This document shows positions 42,644 to 50,815 of a stretch of DNA of 64,000 nt, one piece after another. This DNA is from Streptomyces sp. TLI_146. Its GTDB lineage: Bacteria > Actinomycetota > Actinomycetes > Streptomycetales > Streptomycetaceae. Made by a program: the position numbers and the translations under genes. The notes under the pieces were generated by a model, which was not told the origin of the DNA, did not search any database, and saw nothing but the letters and a program-made list of their open reading frames with translations. How positions within the stretch are numbered: the first letter of the stretch is position 1; every line of letters begins with the position of its first letter. The stretch is taken from the NCBI RefSeq assembly GCF_002846415.1, contig NZ_PJMX01000001.1, forward strand, positions 2,542,001 to 2,606,000, written 5' to 3'.

Positions 42644-42834
42644 CGCACCGGCGGAGGGCCGTCGGCTCGGGGGTACCGGACCGCACGAGGAGGCCCGTTC
42701 TTAACCGTCTCTCAGTCACTCCTTAAGGCGACCATAACGATCGCCATCACCCCCTCCCAGCAGCCGATTTCGCGGTTTTCGGCGGCTAGCGTGCTCCACG
42801 CCCACCCCGTGCAGCACCGAAGGAGAACGTCACG

Positions 42835-43866
42835 ATGACCGCTCGCCGCAAAGCCGCCACCGTTGCCTCCCTGGCCATGGGGCCGCTCGCGCTGACCGGG
42901 CTCGCGGCCGGTCCTGCCGCTGCCCACGGCTCGATGACGGATCCGGTCAGCCGGGTCTCCGCCTGCTACGCCGAGGGTCCGGAGAGCCCCCGCTCGGCCG
43001 CCTGCAAGGCGGCCGTGGCCGCCAGCGGGACCCAGGCGTTCTACGACTGGAACGCCGTCAACATCGCCAACGCGGCGGGCAGGTCGAAGCAGATCATCCC
43101 CGACGGCAAGCTCTGCAGCGCGGGCAACGACAAGTACAAGGGCCTCGACCTGGCGCGCGCCGACTGGCCGTCCACCAAGCTGACCGCCGGGCGCCACACC
43201 TTCCGTTACAAGGGCACGGCTCCCCACAAGGGCACGTTCGAGCTGTACGTCACCGAGGACGGCTACGACCCCGCCAAGCCTCTGAAGTGGTCGGACCTGG
43301 AGTCCGCGCCGTTCGCCAAGGTGACGAACCCGTCGATGCGGAACGGGGACTACGTCTTCGACGCCACCCTGCCCGCCAAGTCGGGCCGCCACCTCGTCTA
43401 CTCGATCTGGCAGCGCTCGGACAGCCCCGAAGCCTTCTACACCTGCTCCGACGTGGTGTTCGGCAAGGACAGCGGCGGCGCCGGATCCGCCCCGGCCCCG
43501 ACGGCCTCGGCGCCCACCCGGCAGCAGGTCGAGGACGGCGCGGCCAAGTCGACGGTGGAGCACCACGGCCACGGCGACGACGACGCGAACACGGGCGCGG
43601 GCGCACCGGCGCGGCCGGCCGCCGACAAGGCTGGCGACAAGGGCGCCGCCAAGGAGCAGTCCGCCAACCAGCCCCACACCGACAGCGTGGCCGCGGCTCC
43701 GGCCCAGGAGGGCGCCCGTACCGAGAACCTCGCCGAGACGGGCGGGAGCGGCTCCACCCCGTATCTGGCGTTCGGCGGTGCGGCCGCCCTGGCCGCGGGC
43801 GCCGCGTTCCTCTTCCTGACCGTCCGCCGCAAGGCCGCACCGGCGGGCGGCCGCCACGGCCGCTGA
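42835..43866 (+). CDS. cell-wall-anchored lytic polysaccharide monooxygenase (AA10) with LAETG motif
   Basis: A 343-aa pre-protein. The signal peptide ends AAA-H31, leaving the histidine of the copper 'brace' at the mature N-terminus (HGSMTDPVSR); the second copper His is in GTAPHKGTFELYV and the axial region in AFYTCSDVVFG. A Pro/Ala/His-rich linker (about 220-298) leads to LAETG (299-303), a hydrophobic helix and RRK tail, the class E sortase sorting signal. It would oxidatively cleave chitin or a cell-surface glycan while bound to the wall. The start is ATG 42835 with AAGGAGAA upstream. Confidence 0.93.
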   Translation: MTARRKAATVASLAMGPLALTGLAAGPAAAHGSMTDPVSRVSACYAEGPESPRSAACKAAVAASGTQAFYDWNAVNIANAAGRSKQIIPDGKLCSAGNDKYKGLDLARADWPSTKLTAGRHTFRYKGTAPHKGTFELYVTEDGYDPAKPLKWSDLESAPFAKVTNPSMRNGDYVFDATLPAKSGRHLVYSIWQRSDSPEAFYTCSDVVFGKDSGGAGSAPAPTASAPTRQQVEDGAAKSTVEHHGHGDDDANTGAGAPARPAADKAGDKGAAKEQSANQPHTDSVAAAPAQEGARTENLAETGGSGSTPYLAFGGAAALAAGAAFLFLTVRRKAAPAGGRHGR

Positions 43867-43887
43867 TCCCCCGGCACCCCCACAGGG

Positions 43888-43927
43888 CGAGGCCCCTTGC
43901 ACCTACTTCGTAGGTAGAGGGGCCTCG
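43888..43927. terminator. long bipartite terminator hairpin between convergent genes
   Basis: CGAGGCCCCT (43888-43897) pairs with AGGGGCCTCG (43918-43927); within the loop ACCTAC (43901-43906) pairs with GTAGGT (43910-43915). Placed between the LPMO and lipase stop codons. Confidence 0.82.
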
Positions 43928-43935
43928 TGTGCGTC

Positions 43936-44814
43936 TCAGCCGATGACGGACAGGCAAGTGGTGGGCGTGGCGTGCGCGGGGTCGAGCGCGTTCACCACTT
44001 CGTGGTAGGTGATGCGGTCGGTCAGCCCCATCGCCACGTGCTCGGAGAGGTCGAGGGCGCACTTGTCCTGGATGAGGACGTTGTCGACATCGGGTCCGTT
44101 CAGGAACTGCGAGCGGTACGGGGTGACCACCTCGTCGTACTTGCTGGCGATGACGGTGTAGTGCACTCCGGGAACGGTGTCGCCGCCCGCGTTGAGCTTG
44201 GCCAGGAACGGCGACCCGGCCACCTGGTCGGCGAGGCCGGGGGTGGCGAGGTTGAGCAGGTCACCGGCGCCGGGGAAGTAGGGCAGCAGCGCCGTGAGGC
44301 CGAGCAGGGTGGTGCCGTGGTTGTCGGGCGCGATGCCGACCAGCGTATTCACCTTGGCGGCGCCGCCCAGGAACTTCAGGTACCAGCGCGGCATCATGCC
44401 GCCCTGGGAGTGCCCCACCAGATCGGCCTTGGGGGCGCCGGTCGCCGCGAGCACGTTGTCCACGAAACCGTCGAGCTGTTCGGCCGATTTGTCGATGTGG
44501 CCGAGGCCGTTGAAGAGCGGTACGCCCGGCAGCTGGCCGTAGTCGAGGGAGAAGACGCAGTAGCCCCGGTTGACCAGGTACGGGGCGAGGGCCAGCCAGT
44601 TGTCGACCGAGTTCCCGAAGGTGCCGTGGACGAGGACGACGGGGCGGGGGTGGGCCGCGGAGGGCTTGCAGGCGTAGTTGTTCCAGCCGCTGCTGGGGGC
44701 GGACTGGGCGTGCGCGGCGGTCGCGGGGACGGCGGTGGCCGCGGCGGCGAGCAGCAGCGCCGCCAGCGGTCTGGCCAGGTGTTTCCAGGCACGGCGGGGC
44801 TTCCAGGGCAGCAT
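43936..44814 (-). CDS. secreted alpha/beta-hydrolase lipase
   Basis: 292 aa with a signal peptide (LARPLAALLLAAAATAVPAT, cleavage near AHAQSAP). Oxyanion segment VVLVHGTFGNSVDNW, nucleophile elbow LVGHSQGG, and a likely catalytic His in LTDRITYHEVVNAL with Asp in DNVLIQDKCALDL. Four cysteines could form two disulfides. Typical of Streptomyces extracellular lipases (bacterial lipase class 2 type). The ATG at 44814 follows AAGGAGAT. Two 13-bp direct repeats lie 81-121 bp upstream and may be activator sites. Confidence 0.93.
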   Translation of the reverse strand: MLPWKPRRAWKHLARPLAALLLAAAATAVPATAAHAQSAPSSGWNNYACKPSAAHPRPVVLVHGTFGNSVDNWLALAPYLVNRGYCVFSLDYGQLPGVPLFNGLGHIDKSAEQLDGFVDNVLAATGAPKADLVGHSQGGMMPRWYLKFLGGAAKVNTLVGIAPDNHGTTLLGLTALLPYFPGAGDLLNLATPGLADQVAGSPFLAKLNAGGDTVPGVHYTVIASKYDEVVTPYRSQFLNGPDVDNVLIQDKCALDLSEHVAMGLTDRITYHEVVNALDPAHATPTTCLSVIG

Positions 44815-44894
44815 CGGGCGATCTCCTTGCGGCTCAAGGGGAGTTGCGGGGACACACCCTGTGATCCGGACCACAGTGCTGTTCGCTCGCCAAA

Positions 44895-44935
44895 TTACGC
44901 ACCAGTAGCCTGAGAAGTGAAGTTACGCGTCGGTA
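44895..44935. promoter_or_regulatory. direct repeats upstream of the lipase gene
   Basis: TTACGCACCAGTA (44895-44907) and TTACGCGTCGGTA (44923-44935): 10 of 13 identical, differing only by transitions, 28 bp apart, same orientation. Consistent with a dimeric activator site for the lipase gene starting at 44814. They also abut the end of the gene at 44999. Confidence 0.5.
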
Positions 44936-44998
44936 AAAACTGCCGTGTCGCCGAGCTCGACCGGCTCCGCCACTTCCCGGGGCGTGCGGCGGCGCGGG

Positions 44999-46027
44999 TC
45001 AAGCGGCGTCGGCCAGGGAACCGGGGGCGGGAGCGGCTTGCGGACCGGGCGCCGCCGCCGCGCTGACGATCGCGGCCGGGCCGAAGCGGGCGCGGGCGCG
45101 GTCGGCGACCGCCTCGATGCGGCGGGCCCGGTCGTCCGCGGGGTCGAACGTCAGCTGCCGGGAGGCCAGCCGGGCGGGCATCAGCCCCTCGGCCCGCAGG
45201 GAGACGCTCCGGACGCGGGCCCGCTGGAGGCCGAGCGACTCGTGGATGGCGTACGCCAGCGCGGTGAGCGCCGGGGAGTGGGCCGTGGGCTCGCGCAGGG
45301 TGCGGCCACGGGTGGTGATGGACCGGTCGGCGTACCGGACGGTGAGCGTCAGGGAGCGGCACACCTGCTCCGCACCGCGCAGCCGGGCGCCCAGCTCCTC
45401 CGCGAGGGAGAGCAGCGCACGGCGTCGCCGGCCGGGGTCCACCTCGTCGCGGGGGAAGGAGCGTTCGGCGCCGAGGGAGCGGGCCGCCGCGTTCGGCACG
45501 ACGGGCGTGCGGTCGATGCCCAGGGCCCGTTCGTGGAGCTCGCGCCCGGCCCGCGCGCCGACGATCCGCTGCAGGGTGGCGAGCGGGGCGGCGGCGACCC
45601 TGCCGACCGAGTCGAGCCCGTACGAGCAGAGGGTACGGGCGGTCGCGGGGCCGACCCCGTCCAGCGCGGCGACGGGCTTGTCCGCCAGGAACTCCGTCAC
45701 CCCGTCCGGGGGCAGCACCAGGGTCGTGCCCGGCCGGGCGCCCCGGGCGGCCATCCGGGCCAGCATGGGGTTGGGCCCGGCCCCGATGGTGCAGTCCACC
45801 CCGCAGTGGGCGAGCGCCCTGACCCGGATGACGGAGGCGAGCTGGGCCGCGTTCCAGCCGAAGTACCGCTCGGCGCCCCGCACATCGACGAGCGCGGCGT
45901 CCGGGGGGAGCGCCTGGACGACCGGGGTGAGCCCGCCGAGCAGCGCGAGCAGCGCGGGGAGCGCGGCCTCGCAGCCACCGCCCGCGGCGCCGGGGGGTTC
46001 GGCATGGAACCGGACGCAGAGGATCAT
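44999..46027 (-). CDS. ImuB-like Y-family DNA polymerase homologue lacking catalytic acids
   Basis: 342 aa with the Y-family palm/fingers/thumb plan: HhH motif LDGVGPATARTL (about 122-133) and the little-finger domain (QVCRSLTLTVRYADRS onward). The two catalytic aspartates of the N-terminal HxDxD strand are replaced (CVRFHAE) and the D-E pair of the SIDEAFLD motif reads PPDAALVDV, so the general-acid Glu is Ala. It is therefore probably an ImuB-type accessory protein. QLTF in SRQLTFDPADD could be a beta-clamp-binding peptide. ATGA overlap with dnaE2 upstream means co-translation. Confidence 0.86.
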   Translation of the reverse strand: MILCVRFHAEPPGAAGGGCEAALPALLALLGGLTPVVQALPPDAALVDVRGAERYFGWNAAQLASVIRVRALAHCGVDCTIGAGPNPMLARMAARGARPGTTLVLPPDGVTEFLADKPVAALDGVGPATARTLCSYGLDSVGRVAAAPLATLQRIVGARAGRELHERALGIDRTPVVPNAAARSLGAERSFPRDEVDPGRRRRALLSLAEELGARLRGAEQVCRSLTLTVRYADRSITTRGRTLREPTAHSPALTALAYAIHESLGLQRARVRSVSLRAEGLMPARLASRQLTFDPADDRARRIEAVADRARARFGPAAIVSAAAAPGPQAAPAPGSLADAA

Positions 46028-49000
46028 CCCGCGCTCCCCTGGCTCTGGTGCCACAGCTTCCGGCCGGTGGCGGCTTGTTCGCCGGGGGGCTGGAGGTCGG
46101 CCCAGGGGTTCAGCTGATACCCCGTGGACATTTCGATACGGCGTCCGCCGTCGGACTCCTCCCCGGCCGCCCCCTCGCTCTCGGGGTGCGGCGCCGACAG
46201 CCGGGCCGAGACCGCGTCCAGGCCGCCCTCGTGGCGGAGTTCGACCAGCTCGGCCAGGTTCCAGGCCGCGGCGCCCACCACGCTGAGGCTGCGCGGGCCG
46301 CGCCGCTGCACCACCCCGCGTACCAGCAGGAGCCAGGAATGGAAGACGGTGTGCGCGCAGGCGGCGTGGCTGTCGCCGAAGAAGGCGAGGTCGACCAGGC
46401 CCGTGCCGTCGTCCAGCGTGGTGAAGATGACCCGCTGGCCGGACCGGACGGGCGGGGTCTGGGTGGCCGCCTTGGCGCCCGCGACCAGGACGGTCTCGCC
46501 GTGCCCGGCGTCCCGCAGCCGCTTGGCCGAGACCACGCCCAGCTCCTTCAGGAACGTCTCGTGATCCACCATCAGATGGCGGGACGCGTCCATGCCGAGG
46601 ACGCCCAGCTCGGCGCTGAGCCGTTCCGCCTCGTCGAGGTCGGGCAGTCCGGCGCGGGCCGTCCGCCGCCCGTCGCCGAGCGGCAGCTGGCCGCCGCCGG
46701 ACCCGGCCGCGCGCTGGGCGCGGTGGAGTTCGGCGAGGTGCAGCAGCAGGTCGCGCCGGTTGCCGCCGAACGTGTCGAGCGCGCCGACCTGGGCGAGCCG
46801 TTCGGCGACGGGGCGGCTGGGCCTGGCCCGGCGCCAGAAGTCGAGCAGCGAGGAGTAGGGCTGCCCCTGCTCGATCCGGGCGGTCTCGGCCTCGCTGATC
46901 CCCTGGACGTCCGCGAGCGCGAGCCGAAGCCCCCAGATCCGGGAATTGGACACCAGTTCGATTCGATGGGCGGCCGACGACCGGTTCACGTCCACCGGCA
47001 GGATGGGCACCCCGCGCCGCCGCGCGTCCGCGAGGAGCAGCCGCTTGGGGTACATCCCGGGGTCGTGGGTGAGCAGCCCGGCGTAGAAGGCGGCCGGGTG
47101 GTGGGCCTTGAGCCAGGCCGACTGGTAGGTCGGCACGGCGAACGCGACGGCGTGCGCCTTGCAGAAGCCGTACGAGCCGAAGGCCTTGATGATCTCCCAG
47201 GTGCGGTCGATCACTTCGGGCGTGTACGCGCGCTCGGCCGCGCACGCGGCGAACCAGACGCGGATCTTCTCCTGCGACTCGGGGTCGGAGAGGGCGCGCC
47301 GGGCCTGGTCGGCCCTGGCCCGGTCGCAGCCGGTCATGACGGCCAGCATCTCGATGAGCTGCTCGTGGAAGACGACCACGCCGTAGGTCTCCCCCAGGAC
47401 GTCCGCCAGGTCCTCGTGCGGATGGCGCACCGGGGCCCGCCCGTGGCGCGCCTCGATGAACGGCCGGACCATGTCGGCGGCGACCGGCCCCGGCCGGAAG
47501 AGCGAGATGTCCACGACCAGGTCGTGGAAGGTGGAGGGCTGGAGCCGCCCGATCAGATCGCGCTGGCCCGGCGACTCGATCTGGAAGCAGCCGAGCGTCT
47601 CGGTGGAGCGGATGAGCCGGTAGGTCGGCAGGTCGCCCTCGGGGACCTGGCGCGGGTCGTCGAGGTCCAGCTTCCGGCCGGTGGTGCGGCCGATCTCGGC
47701 GACGGCGTGCGCCATCGCCGACTGCATCCGTACGCCGAGGACGTCCAGCTTGAGCAGGCCGAGGTCCTCCACGTCCTCCTTGTCGAACTGGGACATGGGG
47801 AACCCCTCGCCGCTGGTCGCCACCACCGGGGTGCGGCGCAGCAGCGTGATGTTCGACAGGAGCACTCCGCACGGGTGCATGGCGATCCCGCGCGGCAGCC
47901 CGTCCAGCGCCTCGACCAGCTCCCACAGCCTGCCGTGCCGCCCCTGCTCCGCCGCGATCCCGCGCAGCTCCGGCAGTTCGGCCATCGCGGCGCGGGCGTC
48001 CCGGGCCCGGATGTGCGGGAAGGACTTGGCGATCCGGTCGATCTCGGCCGGGTCCATGGACAGCGCGGCGCCCACGTCGCGTACGGCGTGGCGGACCCGG
48101 TAGGTCTCGGGCATGGCGACGGTGGCGACCCGTTCGGTGCCGAAGCGGCCGATGATCGCGCGGTAGACGTCGAGGCGGCGGGCGGACTCGACGTCGATGT
48201 CGATGTCCGGCAGCACATAGCGCCGGGTGGACAGGAAGCGCTCCATCAGCAGGCCGTGGGCGACGGGGTCGGCGTGGGCGATGCCGAGGAGGTGGTTGAC
48301 GAGCGACCCGGCGCTGGAGCCGCGCGCGGCCACCCGGATGCCCATCTCCCGTATGTCGTCGACGACTTGGGCGACGGTGAGGAAGTACGCGGCGAAGCCG
48401 TGGAAGGCGATGACGTCCAGCTCCCGGTGCATCCGCTCCCAGTACGCGGGGTCGTTGTCGTAGCCGCGCAGCACCATGCCGGCGGCGGCCCGGGAGGCGA
48501 GGACCCGCTGCGGGGTGCGGTCCGCGGCGCCGACGAGATGGGGCTCGGGGAAGTAGCTGTACGTCTTGATGCCCAGCTCCTCGCCGGGGTCGACCCGGCA
48601 CGCGGCGGCGGTCTCCTCGGTCGTGGTGAGCAGCCGGTGCGCGGCGTCCCGGCGGAACCCGGCGGCCTCGGCGACGCGTTCGGCGGTGCGGGCCATGGCG
48701 GCCGGTTCCTTGAGCCAGCGCTCGCCGCTGTCCAGCCCCCGGCGCGGGTCGACGGGGACGAGCCGGCGGGCCGCGTCCAGGACGTCGGCGACCGGCCCGA
48801 GCCCGGCGTCCGCGTACCGCACGGCGTTGGTCAGCACGGCCGGTACGCCCTGTTCGGCGGCGAGGCCGAGGGTGCGGGCGGCGAGCCGCAGCGAGCCGGG
48901 CCCGGTGCCCGCGCGCCCGTGGTGCACGACCTCCAGGCGCAGGGCGTCGCCGTACAGCTCGCGCCAGGGCGCCAGGAGGCGCGCGGCCCGGTCCGGGCGC

Positions 49001-49488
49001 CCGGCGGCGAGCGCCCGGCCCACTTCGGACGCGGGTCCCAGCAGCACGGTGAGTCCGTCGGCGGGCAGCGCGGACCAGGAGAGGACGGGCTGTCCGGTGG
49101 CCGTGTGGGCGGCGGTGATCAGCCGGCAGAGCTCGGCCCAGCCGGTGGCGCCGTCCCGGGCGAGGAAGGTGGCGCGCGGCGCCGACTCGTCGACGAAGGC
49201 GCCGCCCCGCACCGGGGTGCGCGGACGCCGGGCGGGGGCGGCCTCCTGCCCCTTCCCCTGGTCGAGGAGGTGTTCCGGGACGGCGAGGTCGGTGCCGAAG
49301 AGCGGGCGCACCCCCGCCGCGGCGCACGCCTTGGCGAAGCGCACGGCACCGGCGAGGGTGTCCCGGTCGGTGAGAGCGAGTGCGTCCATCCCCCGTTCGG
49401 CGGCGCGCTCGGCCAGCCGTTCCGGGTGGGAAGCCCCGTACCGCAGGGAGTAACCCGAAACGGTGCGCAGATGCGTGAAACCGGGCAT
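46024..49488 (-). CDS. dnaE2: error-prone DNA polymerase III alpha subunit DnaE2
   Basis: 1154 aa. N-terminal PHP domain, pol3 palm with the catalytic aspartates in LPDIDIDVES (about 426-435) and a later LLKLDVLG, HhH and OB-fold region toward the C-terminus; it lacks the tau-binding tail of replicative DnaE1, as DnaE2 proteins do. The first PHP motif reads FTHLRTVSGYSLRYG, with the second metal His replaced, so PHP is probably inactive. DnaE2 performs damage-induced mutagenesis. The ATG at 49488 has AGGAGG upstream; the ORF-extending GTG at 49494 lies inside that site. A LexA box is 57 bp upstream. Confidence 0.95.
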   Translation of the reverse strand: MPGFTHLRTVSGYSLRYGASHPERLAERAAERGMDALALTDRDTLAGAVRFAKACAAAGVRPLFGTDLAVPEHLLDQGKGQEAAPARRPRTPVRGGAFVDESAPRATFLARDGATGWAELCRLITAAHTATGQPVLSWSALPADGLTVLLGPASEVGRALAAGRPDRAARLLAPWRELYGDALRLEVVHHGRAGTGPGSLRLAARTLGLAAEQGVPAVLTNAVRYADAGLGPVADVLDAARRLVPVDPRRGLDSGERWLKEPAAMARTAERVAEAAGFRRDAAHRLLTTTEETAAACRVDPGEELGIKTYSYFPEPHLVGAADRTPQRVLASRAAAGMVLRGYDNDPAYWERMHRELDVIAFHGFAAYFLTVAQVVDDIREMGIRVAARGSSAGSLVNHLLGIAHADPVAHGLLMERFLSTRRYVLPDIDIDVESARRLDVYRAIIGRFGTERVATVAMPETYRVRHAVRDVGAALSMDPAEIDRIAKSFPHIRARDARAAMAELPELRGIAAEQGRHGRLWELVEALDGLPRGIAMHPCGVLLSNITLLRRTPVVATSGEGFPMSQFDKEDVEDLGLLKLDVLGVRMQSAMAHAVAEIGRTTGRKLDLDDPRQVPEGDLPTYRLIRSTETLGCFQIESPGQRDLIGRLQPSTFHDLVVDISLFRPGPVAADMVRPFIEARHGRAPVRHPHEDLADVLGETYGVVVFHEQLIEMLAVMTGCDRARADQARRALSDPESQEKIRVWFAACAAERAYTPEVIDRTWEIIKAFGSYGFCKAHAVAFAVPTYQSAWLKAHHPAAFYAGLLTHDPGMYPKRLLLADARRRGVPILPVDVNRSSAAHRIELVSNSRIWGLRLALADVQGISEAETARIEQGQPYSSLLDFWRRARPSRPVAERLAQVGALDTFGGNRRDLLLHLAELHRAQRAAGSGGGQLPLGDGRRTARAGLPDLDEAERLSAELGVLGMDASRHLMVDHETFLKELGVVSAKRLRDAGHGETVLVAGAKAATQTPPVRSGQRVIFTTLDDGTGLVDLAFFGDSHAACAHTVFHSWLLLVRGVVQRRGPRSLSVVGAAAWNLAELVELRHEGGLDAVSARLSAPHPESEGAAGEESDGGRRIEMSTGYQLNPWADLQPPGEQAATGRKLWHQSQGSAG

Positions 49489-49544
49489 CCGCACCTCCTG
49501 GACCAGTCGTTCTCACTTCCCCCTCCTTTCACCATAGACCAATT

Positions 49545-49560
49545 TCGAACGCACGTACGA
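49545..49560. promoter_or_regulatory. LexA (SOS) box upstream of dnaE2
   Basis: TCGAACGCACGTACGA, matching the actinobacterial consensus TCGAACNNNNGTTCGA at 11 of 12 defined bases. 57 bp before the dnaE2 start, so dnaE2 and its partner are probably DNA-damage inducible. Confidence 0.82.
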
Positions 49561-49662
49561 CACAGATGTTCGATACATACGGAGGTACCTCGGTCGGCGG
49601 GCGTCAGCCATTCGGCCCCGCCCCGACTGCGCGGCCCTGCCGCGCCCCGGAGCGTGAGGGGC

Positions 49663-50697
49663 ATGACGTTCGTCGACGAGGTGAAGAGCGCCGTCACCGT
49701 GCGGGCCGCGCTGCTGGTCATCGGGGTGCTCGGGCTGATGGTCGCGTTCATCGCGTCCTATGCCGGGGCCTTCCACCACCCCAAGCCGAAGGACGTTCCG
49801 TTCGGGGTGGTCGCGCCCGCGCAGATCAGCGCGCAGGCCGTGCAGCGGCTGAACGCGATCCCCGGCGGCGCGCTGGACGCCCGTGCGGTCAAGGACCGGG
49901 ACGCGGCCACCCGGCAGCTGCGGAACCGCGACATCGACGGCGCGCTGCTCGTCGACCCGGGGTCCAGCACGGACACCCTGCTCGTCGCGGGCGGTGGCGG
50001 GGCGTCCCTCGCGCAGGCCGTCGAGCAGGTCGTCACCGCGATCGAGAAGGCCGAGCAGCGGACCGTGAAGGTGGTCGACGTCGCCCCGGCCGACCCGGAC
50101 GACGCCCGCGGCCTGTCCTCGTTCTACCTGGTCGTCGGCTGGTGCGTGGGCGGCTATCTGTGCGCCGCGATCCTGGCGATCAGCCATGGCGCCCGGCCCG
50201 CGAACACCCAGCGGGCGGTGATCCGGCTCGGCGCGCTCGCGGTGTACTCGATCGCCGCAGGGCTGCTCGGCGCGCTGATCATCGGGCCGGTGCTCGGCGC
50301 GCTGCCGGGCAGCTACCCGGGCCTGGCGGGCCTGGGCGCGCTGGTGGTGTTCGCGGTCGGCGCCACCACCCTGGCCTTCCAGGGCCTCGCCGGGATCGTC
50401 GGCATCGGCCTGGCGATCCTGGTCGTCGTCGTGCTCGGCAACCCGAGCGCGGGCGGCGCCTATCCGTATCCGCTGCTGCCGCCGTTCTGGAAGGCGATCG
50501 GCCCGGCGCTGCCCCCGGGCGCGGGCACCTGGGCGGCGCGCTCCATCGCGTACTTCCGGGGCAACGCGCTCACCGGCCCGCTCCTGGTGCTGTCGGCCTG
50601 GGCGGTGGCCGGGGCGGCGGTCACCCTGGTCATGGCGGGGCTGCGCAAGAGGGACGAAAACGCGGGGAACGACCCACTGGAGGTGGGCGCCCCCTAA
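49663..50697 (+). CDS. DUF3533/YhgE-Pip-like membrane protein
   Basis: 344 aa. One N-terminal TM helix (ALLVIGVLGLMVAFIASYAG), a ~110-residue extracytoplasmic segment beginning KDVPFGVVAPAQISAQAV, and then about five TM helices ending in a charged tail. The layout is that of ABC-2-type permease relatives (YhgE/Pip, DUF3533) often linked to lipid or peptide export and phage infection. No ATPase partner lies next to it. ATG 49663 with AGGGGC upstream; divergent from dnaE2. Confidence 0.8.
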   Translation: MTFVDEVKSAVTVRAALLVIGVLGLMVAFIASYAGAFHHPKPKDVPFGVVAPAQISAQAVQRLNAIPGGALDARAVKDRDAATRQLRNRDIDGALLVDPGSSTDTLLVAGGGGASLAQAVEQVVTAIEKAEQRTVKVVDVAPADPDDARGLSSFYLVVGWCVGGYLCAAILAISHGARPANTQRAVIRLGALAVYSIAAGLLGALIIGPVLGALPGSYPGLAGLGALVVFAVGATTLAFQGLAGIVGIGLAILVVVVLGNPSAGGAYPYPLLPPFWKAIGPALPPGAGTWAARSIAYFRGNALTGPLLVLSAWAVAGAAVTLVMAGLRKRDENAGNDPLEVGAP

Positions 50698-50809
50698 GGG
50701 GCGCGGGGAACTGCGCGACCGGCCACAAACGGCCCGCAGCCAAAAGACCACCCGATAAGGGGCGCGGGGAACGGCGCGACCGGCCCCCCACCGGCCCGCA
50801 CCCGAAAAC
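50695..50809 (+). repeat. two direct copies of the dispersed intergenic repeat
   Basis: TAAGGGGCGCGGGGAA starts at 50695 and again at 50756; each copy (50695-50749 and 50756-50809) continues CGCGACCGGCC...CGGCCCGCA. The first overlaps the stop of the DUF3533 gene. Similar to 27961-28104 and part of 7206-7250. Confidence 0.65.
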
Positions 50810-50815
50810 GCGCCC

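Noticed and set aside
46048..49600. Very long plus-strand open frame antisense to dnaE2
   Set aside because: High-GC third-position bias keeps the complementary frame open. Translation is rich in Arg/Gly/Ala without domains, while the minus strand encodes a recognisable DnaE2. The real plus-strand gene starts at 49663.
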